From: Leptodontidium sp. MPI-SDFR-AT-0119
Lineage: Eukaryota; Ascomycota; Leotiomycetes; Helotiales; Leptodontidiaceae
Assembly: GCA_020726505.1 (NCBI GenBank)
Contig: JAHLEZ010000007.1
Span: 2,356,001-2,420,000 of the forward strand
Length of the DNA stretch: 64,000 nucleotides
Direction of reading: 5' to 3'
A program made the translations under genes and the position numbers. Positions 55,225 through 64,000 of this stretch are shown one piece after another. The first letter of the stretch is position 1; every line of letters begins with the position of its first letter. The notes below the pieces were generated by a model. It saw only the letters and a program-made list of their open reading frames with translations, did not search any database and was not told the DNA's origin.

Positions 55225-56190
55225 TTGAACCCACAATTTAAGCTACGAAATTCACATATTCCTCTTTTACCTACCATTCGAGCCTCTAGATGCCCGCTCT
55301 TGCAAATGTGGCACAACACCACAACCGGCTTCCCATCCAGCGGAGACCGGTACCCTACAGGCGGAAACCACCGAAAACGAGATGCCTCAACAAAAGATCT
55401 CGCCCGTGAAGAAGTCCAGCCTCCGCGGAAGAAGCAACGGATTGTTGGGACCCTGTTAAGCACATCGTCGTCGAAGAGAGAACGTAATATATCGATAGGA
55501 AATACGACGACGGTGGCATTGCCTGAAACCTTCTCTTCATTGGACGCAACCCGGGACACCAGGCAACATCAACCAGTGCTGCCGATACCACATCTCAGTG
55601 ACAGCCCGAATGAATTGCTCTCCAAGTTAATAGCGATAGCGGATGTCCTTCGTGCCGGAAGAAGTATTGCTGAAGCTACGGCATACTCGGCAGCTCCAAC
55701 TCAAGACAGGAATGCGGAGAAGAGAGCCGTAAGCCAGATGCGGCTACAAGAGCAGGAGGCATGGACAACTTTTCAGGACGGACTTTGGCACCTTCCAGAG
55801 TTTGATTGGGACAATAATAGCTTGCCTCCTCCTACCTCCACGAAGCCGCTCAAAACAGCCCGTCGGCGTGCAGAAGCCCTCAATCGGCTATGCGAGACCG
55901 ACCGAGCTCACGAAGGACACGTCGTGTGGATTACAAAGAATAACATGGGGCTCCTACATCTTGTACAAGCCATGGCTCGCGTTATCGGAGAAGAAAGGAA
56001 CCTTGTTGGTGGGTGTGGCGGATGGTCGGCAACTCAGCTTGCAGACCTACAGTCGATCAATCGAATCCTCTCTATCTCTGGGCAGATGTGTCAAGAAAGC
56101 AATGTGCTTCGGTCAGAAATTTCCGATATCCAGCGCGTGCTAGGGACCCACAGACATAGATTGCAAGCATTGTCGAAGGAGGCAACATAG
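55225..56190 (+). CDS. hypothetical protein with a basic nuclear-localisation-like motif
   Basis: 321 residues without stops and of normal codon use. A basic cluster PPRKKQR at about residues 68-74 looks like a nuclear localisation signal. Residues about 125-200 are helical and charged (LLSKLIAIADVLRAGRSIAE, QMRLQEQEAWTTFQDGLWHL). The C-terminal third has LHLVQAMARVIGEERNLVGG and a helical end. I recognise no domain. No signal peptide or membrane segment. The first 60 residues look poor and the real start may be further in. Confidence 0.5.
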   Translation: MNPQFKLRNSHIPLLPTIRASRCPLLQMWHNTTTGFPSSGDRYPTGGNHRKRDASTKDLAREEVQPPRKKQRIVGTLLSTSSSKRERNISIGNTTTVALPETFSSLDATRDTRQHQPVLPIPHLSDSPNELLSKLIAIADVLRAGRSIAEATAYSAAPTQDRNAEKRAVSQMRLQEQEAWTTFQDGLWHLPEFDWDNNSLPPPTSTKPLKTARRRAEALNRLCETDRAHEGHVVWITKNNMGLLHLVQAMARVIGEERNLVGGCGGWSATQLADLQSINRILSISGQMCQESNVLRSEISDIQRVLGTHRHRLQALSKEAT

Positions 56191-56345
56191 CTAAGCAGGG
56201 GGACAGAAGGTCGACGAAGCCTTGCAGGATACAAAGAGGGACATATTGTGCTGTCTCTCCCAATCGCTTGCTTCTCGTCACAAGAGCAGCATCATCAGAG
56301 GATCAACTATCCTATTCAGCCAAGCGTCTCCCCTTGTTCCAATCC
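56191..56345. other. 3' spacer between convergent genes
   Basis: Short spacer between the stop codons of the hypothetical gene and the RBR gene. No terminator structure could be assigned. Confidence 0.3.
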
Positions 56346-57023
56346 CTAATTCATAAATCGCTGAAGTCCAAGTCCATTACCACCATGCGCCTTCGTCATA
56401 TGTGCATAGCAAGGCCCGCTTGTGTCGAAGACAGCCATACACACCCAGCAGATGTGTACCTTGCAGCCTGCGCAAGTCATATGATTGCATCCCTCCGTCT
56501 TCTCCATCGGCGTCGTGCATCTAGGACAATCTTTGATATTCAGTTCTCTCTTCAGCTTCGCGAGTGCCTCGTATCCACCTGATGCGATGTCTTTGTATTC
56601 TGCACATGTGTAGTCACCGTGTCGCGAATGACACGAGGTGCAGAGCGGCTCAAAACACTCTGGACACATGTATGCTGGAGGCCTCGAGCTTGAGGTTATA
56701 GTACACCGGTAGACATAGCCACAATCTGGAGTAGGGCAGTAGCGCAAAGCCTGTGGGTGGCGTTGGATGTACTCTTCGAAGCTTGACTTGAGGACAGTTT
56801 CGAAGACAGATGACGAGACACGGTCCTTTACTTCGCGTAAAGTGAAGACGGTTGAGCAAGCTCCTTCGTCGCCATGGCATTCGATCTGGAATTCGGCTTT
56901 GCTGGTCGATGCGGCGGATCTGCAGCAATCTTCGAGGCACTCGAGACAGTATGTGTGCTTGCACGAGGTTTTGATGGGGTTGTCGGGTTCTTCGCTGAAG
57001 CAGACAAGCAACGGGACGCCCAA
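56346..57023 (-). CDS. RING-IBR-RING (RBR) type E3 ubiquitin ligase, 5' end unresolved
   Basis: About 225 residues. RING1 part: VCFSEEPDNPIKTSCKHTYC and LECLEDCC. The in-between-RING part: YCPTPDCGYVYRC, YMCPECFEPLCTSCHSRHGD, then TCAEYKD. RING2 part: CPRCTTPMEKTEGCNHMTC followed by CKVHICWVC, with the Cys that accepts ubiquitin in the CNHMTCAGC block. The frame is open up to a TAA just before the first codons and has no ATG there; the first Cys pair of RING1 is incomplete. Either an upstream exon is missing from my reading or the gene is 5' truncated. In fungi this module often forms the C-terminus of larger proteins. Confidence 0.75.
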   Translation of the reverse strand: MGVPLLVCFSEEPDNPIKTSCKHTYCLECLEDCCRSAASTSKAEFQIECHGDEGACSTVFTLREVKDRVSSSVFETVLKSSFEEYIQRHPQALRYCPTPDCGYVYRCTITSSSRPPAYMCPECFEPLCTSCHSRHGDYTCAEYKDIASGGYEALAKLKRELNIKDCPRCTTPMEKTEGCNHMTCAGCKVHICWVCMAVFDTSGPCYAHMTKAHGGNGLGLQRFMN

Positions 57024-57095
57024 TTCTTAAAGGGGCTTCAGCTGATGGCACTTTTATTACGAATTATCCATTCCCATCCTCCAGACTTCAACTAT

Positions 57096-57993
57096 CTATT
57101 TGGCAACATATCCATCAACATCAGTGCTGTTGCTGACTTTCTCATACTTCTTGTAGTTCTCGCCATACTGCTGGATCTTTTCGTTGATCGCCTTGTACGC
57201 ATCGGTACCAATGACGACTCTCAACGGTGGATCGTTCATAATTGCAAGCTCGTACATAGCCTTAGCACCCTTCGGTGGGTCACCAGCTTGTGTGCCATGT
57301 CTCTGATCCATAGCCTTCTTCGCATCCATGTGATCGTACGCAGGATGTCGCTTCTCGGGAAAAGACATAGATCGTCCTGCCCAATCCGTTCGGAATCCTC
57401 CTGGCTCGACACAAGTGAACTTGATACCCCACTCAGGCTTTACCTCCTTGCTAATAGCCTCAGTGAAACCTTCCACAGCCCATTTGCTCGCGCAGTAGAT
57501 ACTGAAGAACGGCACACCTCTTTGCCCTCCGATCGATGTGACTTGTTGGATCAATCCTCCAGATGGATTCTGCTCGCGCATAACCTCCATAGCTTTCTTT
57601 GTAACGCGGAGGAGACCGAAGAAGTTTACGTCCATTTGTGTCTTGATTTGTTCGGGCGTGAGCTCTTCGAAAACTCCTGCGAGTCCGTATCCGGCATTGT
57701 TAACGACGACATCGATCCGACCGAACTTTTCGACAGCGGCTTTAAAGGAAGCATTGACTTGATCTTCGTCGGTAACATCGAGCATGAGAGGAAGGTAGTT
57801 CTGCGATGCCGTTAGTGGGCGCCTGTAGCAGCAACGAGCGGATAAGACTTGCCTTATCGTTTGTGCCGCTGAACTTGAGCGTCTCTGGCTTGCGAGCTGT
57901 AGCAATGGCAATATCGCCCTTATCGAGGACCTCCTGCACGAGGTGATTTCCGAAACCTGTTGAGGTGCCCGTGATGAAGAAGACGCGAGGCAT
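57096..57993 (-). CDS. short-chain dehydrogenase/reductase with one GC-AG intron
   Basis: Exon 1 is 57993-57853 and exon 2 is 57800-57096, giving 281 residues. The intron (57852-57801, 52 bp) has a GC donor (AAG, then GCAAGT), branch site ACTAAC and acceptor GCAG, and splicing keeps the frame (GTNDK then NYLPLMLDVT). Motifs: the cofactor-binding TGTSTGFG (TG-x3-G-x-G) at residues 8-15, LDVTDEDQV, NNAGYG, and the catalytic YCASKWA (Y-x3-K). Classical SDR fold, NAD(P)-dependent oxidoreductase, cytosolic as no signal is seen. The substrate cannot be told. Intact and not RIP'd. It reads in the same direction as the RBR gene. Confidence 0.9.
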
Positions 57994-58249
57994 GATTGTT
58001 GATGTTTGGTGTGTTAATTGAGGTTGCTGTCGCTGTAGGTATATATGTGCGACTCTGCGGTGTTATCGAACTTAAGACGGACTTAAAGGTGGATTGCAAA
58101 GTAACAGGGAATGGGAGGCTGTTGATATACTTATTTGGGGCAAGGCCAAACTTGTGGAATTCCACTAAAGAAACGAGGTTATACCCGACCTAATGCTTCA
58201 ATCGAGGAGAATAGTGGAGATTGACCCGGACTCATGACGTTGGAAGCTC
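57994..58249. promoter_or_regulatory. promoter region of the dehydrogenase gene
   Basis: About 255 bases upstream of the dehydrogenase start. On the minus strand ACATATATAC at about 58036-58045 is a TATA-like string 45 to 55 bases before the ATG. Confidence 0.35.
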
Positions 58250-58474
58250 TTAGTCAAGCTTCACCACTTTCATGCACAACTGGCAGAATATTTCCTCCAG
58301 AGAACTCAGCCCTTCAACGGAAAGACATAACGTTAATGTGACTGCTCTCCTCGGGCTTGTGGCTGCGATGCCTTCTCTTTCTCTGCCAATCTGGTACAAC
58401 ACGATTGTGATCTTGAGGCCAGATGAGACAATACCGACGATCGTTGTGCCTAGTTCGGCCATGACGGTATGCAA
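58250..58474 (-). pseudogene. fragment of a fungal STAND N-terminal domain
   Basis: The minus-strand frame of 74 codons reads MAELGTTIVGIVSSGLKITI and VLYQIG, then a short corrupted part and LCLSVEGLSSLEEIFCQL. This is the first helix pair of the N-terminal domain found at the start of many fungal STAND/NLR-type and ankyrin proteins (usual pattern: I-x-G-I-x-S-F-G-x-K-I-T). It stops after 70 residues with nothing recognisable behind it, so it is a remnant of a lost gene. Confidence 0.55.
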
Positions 58475-59235
58475 AGAAGTCTGTCAACCAGAGATGAGAC
58501 GGAATGAGTTTGGTTTCAGCTTCACATCCTTGCCTGGACCAACTACGCCAGGTATTCAAGTCATTACTAAGCTGGATGTAGCGCACCAGGCGCCAGCCAC
58601 GGTTGATCTTTATGCCTAAGGCTGCATAAATGAAATTACAGCGTAAATAACCAAAATTGTCAGTTGCTTTGATCCGAGGTACCGACCCGTGTGGCGACCT
58701 TGCATGAATCTGCGCGCTACAGTAGCTACAAGGCTCTTGACGATTTCTAGCATGGCAGTAAGGCCTCAAAGCTCAGGTAAGACCCTTTTATAAGTATCAG
58801 AAGTACTAAAAGCTCGGTGGTGGAGCTGTGGTAGAGGAACTCTATTGTACTATAAAAGGAGACTCTTTGCAAATTAGGCGTGAGGGCGACGATACGAACG
58901 TGATTTTCTAGTAGGAGGGGCTCAGAGTGTCCGGGAGTAGCTACGGAACACAACTTATTAAAAAATATTAGAGATATTGATGTGTGCACAGATTTTAAGA
59001 TGCTTAAAGCAAAAGTACCTATCATTTTTTTCGGCACGGTGGGTTTTTCGCTACGCAGGGATGGACGTTACTAAGAACACTTTCCCTGCCTGTTTCTCAA
59101 TCCCCACCTCATATGCTCAAAAGCCAGGTAATCTGTCAGACCTTCCGTCTCTAAATTTTTGGAACGCATGCCCTAAGAATGTCAGCTGTCTTTATTTACG
59201 TTTCGACAAGAAGTTTGTGTACCTTAATAAAGACC
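58475..59235. other. intergenic, no gene recognised
   Basis: Mixed composition. Open frames of up to 151 codons occur on both strands but overlap each other and resemble nothing known. Confidence 0.35.
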
Positions 59236-59493
59236 CTACTCTTCGCAAATAGGGCAATTTCCTGCCTTAGAGGTCGAGCCAAAAGGGATTTTCCACTCCG
59301 TGAGATCGTCACAGAGAGGATCCGTACAGTACGGACCCGTCGACTTCGGCTTATCGCAAACTAGTTTATCGATGACGTCTTGAGGCATACCAACGATGTC
59401 ACGAGTGATAACTCGGGATTAGATAAGATAGTGGTTTTCGTTCTGGGATTTACACTCTCTGAAGACGAACTTGGATTTCTGGATGACGCACAT
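59236..59493 (-). pseudogene. small Cys-rich protein with one in-frame stop
   Basis: The minus-strand frame from ATG 59493 starts MCVIQKSKFVFRECKSQNEN, has a single TAA at about codon 26, and continues to RDIVGMPQDVIDKLVCDK, GPYCTDPLCDD and a closing CPICEE before TAG 59236. The paired Cys residues suggest a small metal-binding protein. The one stop could be a RIP-type CAA-to-TAA change. Family unknown. Confidence 0.35.
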
Positions 59494-60169
59494 TTTGGGA
59501 GTCCTGAGTTAGCGTTGGATTTAGGAATAAAGTGAAGTCTTGGTTGTTTCTCTTTCTTTTTTACCAGTCTGGGAAGAAGCACTTGCTACTTGAACAAATT
59601 GCCCCATTGGAATACTGGCACGTTTTTTTTGTCCTTCTCTGCGGTGATAGAAGTGACTCATGATACATATACACAAGTGCAAGCAGGTGTCCTAAAGAGC
59701 ACCTGCGGAGTAAGCCTGCCTAGCACAACCCCGCGAATCCATCACGAAGATTGGATGCCGGAATCATTTGCCCTAACCCCACCAGTTCAAATCACCCCAC
59801 CAGCTCCAGGCAGAGAGAACTGCTAATCAAGTCTGTGTAAACTGCGCACCACCTACTTTAAATGGGCTCCCAATCATTGCCAACGAACATGTAGCGCGGG
59901 GGTACTTACTACATTCAGAACCCTCCGATACATGTCAGGTATATCACGCACCATTTGAGAGTGGATGAGGCAAGAGTTTCGCAGTCTAGTGTCACTACTA
60001 GTCTTGTCTGGTTGCGGCTAAGAATGTGCGGAGCATCGGCCCGTATTAGGGCAATTTTCGGGAACACTCGAATAAATTATTAGCGACAACGACCACACTG
60101 TCTCGGCAACAGTATGCATTGATAAGAAAAGAAGTGACTTCTATTGGGGGGAGAATAATCAAAGGCTGC
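59494..60169. other. intergenic, no gene recognised
   Basis: A plus-strand frame at 59590-59826 is open for 78 codons but has no supporting features. A degraded fragment is possible (IHHEDWMPESFAL). Confidence 0.35.
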
Positions 60170-61131
60170 TTAAGTCCGAGCTTTCGTAGCTGTTAGTACT
60201 AGGGATGTCATGATCTCGACAGCGTCTTGTCGCCGCAGTATTTCCAGCATACCACCTTCTAAGGATGTAACCTGATTTTTCAGATCTACTCCCTCACAGG
60301 CATTTTCTGCTTTAGGAGGGGATGCGGCTAGGAGCTCGCCCTTAAGAACAGTAGCCTCTTCCGCGCCAGTATGTAGCAACTCTGGGTTTGACTTCTGCAC
60401 TTGCCCATCGAAGGCTTCGCCTGCTGCATCGTTCGTGCCTATAGCTTTGATCGCCTTAGTCAAAGGTCGTTCTAGCTGGCTGGACTCGGTTGCCTTATGC
60501 GGTGCTCCACAAGACGTACGCCTACGCTTCTTTTATTCGGTCCATCCATGCCCACATACATCCCGTCATAGCTCGGGCCGTTGCCAGATGTACCACGCAA
60601 CGAGATGCGGGGTAATGAAATAGTAAAAGGCGGCGGCGACGATACAGGAGAGCTGCGGAGGGAGGAGAGTGGGTACGATGTCGACGACGAGGACGATATT
60701 AAAGGTGGACTCGAATGGTGGGGTACTAGGTATACGGCATGTGTCGCAGTATCGTAAATGTCATCATCGCCGTCGATGACCGCAGCCGGCAAAGTCACTA
60801 GGCCGACCTAGCTTGATTTGATGTGAATGTGCTAAGTATTCATCTGCAATCTTAGTGGCTGTTGCGCGAAAGGTGACGAGTTGCATCTGCGAAGCCCATT
60901 GTAACTCTATCTCTGGCTCCAATTCTGGTGGCTTGTTTAACTTTTGCTTTGTTTCGGCTGGGCGAGTTGGTGTTAGCTCTCGTTTCGGCAGTAGGGAGGG
61001 AATGTTACTCTGAGTTGTCGGTGCAGGAGGCGACAAATACAGTCCAAAAGAAGGCTCGGATGACAGTCGCTAACGCTTGATAAGCTTGCTGATCTCTTCG
61101 TCTAAGTCTCCGAAGGAGTTGACATTATATT
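60170..61131 (-). pseudogene. degraded proline/serine-rich protein in several frames
   Basis: Minus-strand pieces in successive frames: NSFGDLDEEISKLIKR and LSPPAPTTQSNIPSLLPKRE (61110-60940), YDTATHAVYLVPHHSSPPL with a Ser/Pro-rich run (60760-60620), and LTKAIKAIGTNDAAGEAFDG to VTSLEGGMLEILRRQDAVEI (60463-60180). The pieces follow each other as if from one gene with at least two frame changes. No domain recognised. Introns could explain part of the frame changes, but a clear donor or acceptor was not found. Confidence 0.45.
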
Positions 61132-61255
61132 GTCTTCCACTTTGAAGTCCGGCTCAATGTAGTCTTCGCTGCTCTCATCAGCTCTCTCATCTAGGGGGCC
61201 GGGATCACCGCCTCCGCCGTCGTCTCCAATTCTCTCCGAGTCCGACCATATCAGA

Positions 61256-62010
61256 TTGCAGGCACTATCGTGGGAGAGAGCGCGGCCATCGTCGATGTCA
61301 CTCCTGGCATCGGCAGTTGTTGCTGGTTCGAGGGACGAGAGTTTGCTTGGAGTCTCGGGAAAAGGACTTAAACGCGTCGAATTGATACAACACTTTGTCC
61401 AGCCTCTGCCTGTGAGAGGTGGCCGGCTGCACTCTCGGAAACGGGCCAGGCGGATAAAGGATCAGGCACACAACGATGCGGGAGGGCCTGCCAGTCATCC
61501 CCTCGACGTTTCACGCTAAGCTGCTCCAGTAGCCTCTTCCAGCCGGACGCAGGAGAGTGAAGAGATGTCTATCCACGGATATTTTACGCTAAAGACTATC
61601 GCGTCGAAGGTCGTCTACTGTCTCACATTTTCTCAAGATTTACTGCCGCTTCCTCAGCACAGGGGGCAGAGATAAGACAGTAACCTCGACTGCGAACACT
61701 CTCAATCGTCTCCTCTTAATTATAGAACGCGTCAGGCACCGCTGCCGCGCTAGACAATGCGCCGTTTATAGACACGAGAGACTACCTTTAACACTATCTT
61801 AACACGGAGACCGGGGAAGGAACTAACTAAAAGGCAAGAGATTCTACTAACTAAGATAGTCCACGACGACAAGACCTAGGCAGAGATAAGAGGGCAATTC
61901 CTAGGCTACACTCTATAGTCACTGAAGGAGAACTTCTTCACGAAGCAAGGGGGGAAGCCTCGGAAGCGGGGCCGAAAGCTTAGTGTAAGGGCCGTTAGCG
62001 TGTGAACAAG
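61256..62010 (+). pseudogene. Myb/SANT-like protein fragment, partly RIP'd
   Basis: The plus-strand frame is open at 61256-61519 (LHSRKRARRIKDQAHNDAGG), continues after a stop as SIHGYFTLKTIASKVVYCLT (about 61567-61625), and ends with RPGKELTKRQEILLTKIVHD, DKT, stop, AEIRGQFLGYTL at about 61810-61920. The last part has the spacing of a Myb/SANT helix bundle (E-D or Q-E...W...I...F-P-G-x-T...L) with the central Trp turned into TAG. It then runs into a basic tail (KPRKRGRK). The minus strand of 61131-61520 also gives an acidic open frame, so the strand of that first part is uncertain. Confidence 0.45.
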
Positions 62011-62288
62011 GACTCTAGCCTACTAGAGACTTGTGGATGCGTAGGATGCGAAAATGTTTGTTGTATAGAATTGTCTTGAATATTAGTTTAAACCTATTTA
62101 CGGGAGTCAGCTTCCCTTTTTTTCGGCATGTACACGTGTTTAAAGCCTCACACAATTGCAAGTAGTCATTACAAGGTTCGTTAAATACGTATACGAATTA
62201 CCGTCTAATACTAGCCTCACGTCATCTAGGGTCCGCGATATACTAAGCTAGTAAAACACAGGTAGACGCGAACCTAATATAGGAAAGC

Positions 62289-63762
62289 ATGAGCTTCGAT
62301 GATTTCGACAATACCGATGTTACCGAGGAGTTAGAGGGTGGGGGGAAAGGGGGGGCCGTAATACAGTAGCAAAAAGAGCTCGGAGATCTAGATGTAGGTA
62401 ATCAGGACTTGGTCGAGGTCGTCGACGCGGACGACCTGAAAGACAAGGAGGTCACTGAGATCGTGTTAGCCGCAGAGCCTTAGATCCTAAACGAGCACCG
62501 TTTTCGACTGCGTGGGATACGCACTTAAGCCCTTGCTGGACGCCAGACAAAGACGACCTAGTACCGAATCGTATGGGGGGATCGGTTAAATAGATCCGAT
62601 TCTTGGTTCAATGAGGAAGACATACGAATATTAATGCTACGGCCGTCTTGTGAACGATCTTCTCAAGACTCGGTCTTACCGGTAGAATGGGATGTTAGTC
62701 GAGTCTACCGCATGTGTTTAGATAAGAGGAGCAAAGGCAAGAAAACTTTCGAGTACCTAGTCGATGAACCCCGCACTTAGATTACTAAAGATTAGTTGAG
62801 AATCTTACTCAGCCCTTTGTTAGTCGCTGAGCTTAAAGGTAACTACTTACCTTATAAATGCCCCGGTTTTAGAAATCTTGAGCAATAAGTTGCTAACAGA
62901 ACATATTTCGAACAGGGTCTTGTCCTCGTCGTTTAAGCAAAGTATAACGTAATGTTCTTTTTATACATTTAGCAACTCTAATCAATAACGAGAATCGCCA
63001 TACGTCACGAGCCTCTTGCTCATCTGCACTAGCCGACCCTGTCCTGGGGGGCAACCTTATAACACTAAAGCGAGGGCACCAAGACATATATACAGACATT
63101 AGTAGCGACACCCACCATTTTACGAACTCTAATAACAATCACAACGCCTGCGATACAAGCGACGAGGACCCACGACTTATAAAGAGACGAAAGCCACGCT
63201 TAGTATCTACCGTGACTCTAACTACCTCCCTAAGGCACGCCCTAAAGGTCTATGTTAGACAGGCTGGCCCCTTTATTGCGTTGTCGATCGCCACACCTAA
63301 AATTGACGACGCGCGACTTTAGTTTAATCACGAGTGTCAGTCGACCTTCGTCGTTAATTGCTACTAGTACGCCTCGCGACCCTCCCGAAGCCCGTCTGAG
63401 ACATTAGAGGCGACACTAATTACTGAGCATTAACAGTAGCTATTCTAAGGCTTCTTGAAATGTACTAGGATCGGAGATAATGTGACATATAACCTTGAGT
63501 TCAAACTGCCATTAGTCTCGGAGTACGTTCACATACCGATTAGTCGTGTAGCACTAGAGAACGATTAAAAAGCTACTGCACATTCTAAGACACCTCAGGC
63601 ACCGCTAAAGCAAAGACGAGCCGGGCTCCTTAGTCAGAGAAAGAGGATGCGATACTCCTAACAAGGAAGGACGGTTGTTCGTGGGAGGAGATCTATAAGG
63701 ACCTCCCTGGCCGGAGTATGGGGGCTATCTAGGTGCGCTATTCGAACAAGTTCAATAGGTGA
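62289..63762 (+). pseudogene. chromo-like plus Myb/SANT-like protein, RIP-degraded
   Basis: The start MSFDDFDNTDVTEELEGGGK at 62289 is acidic. After two stops come YRIVWGDRLNRSDSWFNEED (about 62555-62620) and KGKKTFEYLVDEPRT with a following ITKD (about 62730-62790), which look like two short chromo-like modules. A damaged middle part includes LRHALKVYVRQAGPFIALSI (about 63230-63290) and NVTYNLEFKLPLVSEYVHIP. The end has a Myb/SANT motif: SEKEDAILLTRKDGCSWEEI then YKDLPGRSMGAI (63630-63735), with TAG where the first Trp is expected. Such genes are found near transposons in ascomycetes; their function is not established. Confidence 0.5.
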
Positions 63763-64000
63763 TACTGCGCTACGGTGATACTACAATGCGGAGTCCTTTG
63801 CGGCGGCTCTGAGTATCTTCACGTACACTCAAAAATCCATGCGTTGTTCACCTATATTCAATTTCGGCTCTAGAGGTTTTCTATCCCCGTTGTTTACTGC
63901 GGAGGCATGCCGTGACCACAGTGATTCTAAGCCAACTCGACCCAGAAAGGCAGAACCGTGTGTGCCGACGCTCTTGCGTCGCAGGGAAGTGAGCCTTCGA
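63763..64000. other. right edge, no gene recognised
   Basis: The last 240 bases have balanced composition with no supported frame. Confidence 0.3.

Noticed and set aside
55179..55559. Minus-strand frame with C-x2-C and C-x9-C spacing
   Set aside because: It overlaps the longer plus-strand hypothetical gene and has no further support.
56874..57815. 313-codon plus-strand frame
   Set aside because: It is antisense to the RBR and dehydrogenase genes, which have clear motifs on the minus strand.
58314..58769. 151-codon minus-strand frame
   Set aside because: It has no protein-like features and overlaps the STAND-domain remnant in another frame.

Overview
The window looks like the genome of a filamentous ascomycete (Pezizomycotina). 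It has short spliceosomal introns, HET-domain and STAND/NLR-type genes, fungal copia, gypsy and Tc1 elements, and a very strong repeat-induced point mutation (RIP) signature. In the RIP'd parts TGG has become TAG and CAA/CAG has become TAA/TAG in otherwise readable frames, CpA/TpG is depleted and CpG is kept. About 53 kb on the left and 3-4 kb at the right edge are RIP'd. An island at roughly 52.9-59.5 kb is not.

Layout. (1) 1.3-5.7 kb: a RIP'd DUF3435 (FluG-domain, captain-type tyrosine recombinase) gene pointing inward, then a RIP'd patatin-like phospholipase. (2) 6.8-12.7 kb: a Tc1 cluster. Two 1255-bp copies lie in inverted orientation around a younger Tc1-like element, and a third transposase gene is split by a solo LTR. 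(3) 13.0-17.3 kb: one long broken gene for a membrane protein ending in ankyrin repeats. (4) 17.35-20.2 kb: a copia fragment and a leucine-rich, F-box-like pseudogene. (5) 21.0-50.0 kb: a HET-NB-ARC-TPR (NLR-like) gene enclosed by inverted repeats of about 235 bp and blown apart by nested retrotransposons. (6) 50.1-52.1 kb: an APH-like kinase pseudogene and a small conserved pseudogene. (7) 52.9-59.5 kb: the intact island, with a small protein, a HET protein, a hypothetical protein, an RBR-type RING protein, a short-chain dehydrogenase and small remnants. (8) 60.2-63.8 kb: degraded genes with chromo-like and Myb/SANT-like domains.

The nesting in region 5 is exact, and four 5-bp target duplications prove the order. 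A gypsy element (22618-47240, CTGTC) sits inside one serine codon of the NLR gene. A copia element (28885-45446, GGCTC) sits inside the gypsy. A second, opposite-strand copia (32910-40436, AGGAT) and a miniature LTR element (40466-41946, GATCC) both sit inside the first copia. The two innermost elements share a primer-binding site complementary to the anticodon arm of initiator tRNA-Met.

The inward-pointing DUF3435 gene, the patatin-like phospholipase and the NLR-like gene are classes repeatedly found in fungal Starship giant elements. I infer, but cannot prove from this window, that the left part is a decayed Starship-like cargo region later colonised by retrotransposons. The inverted repeats around the NLR gene also raise the separate possibility that the NLR gene itself was part of a TIR-bounded unit of about 4.4 kb.
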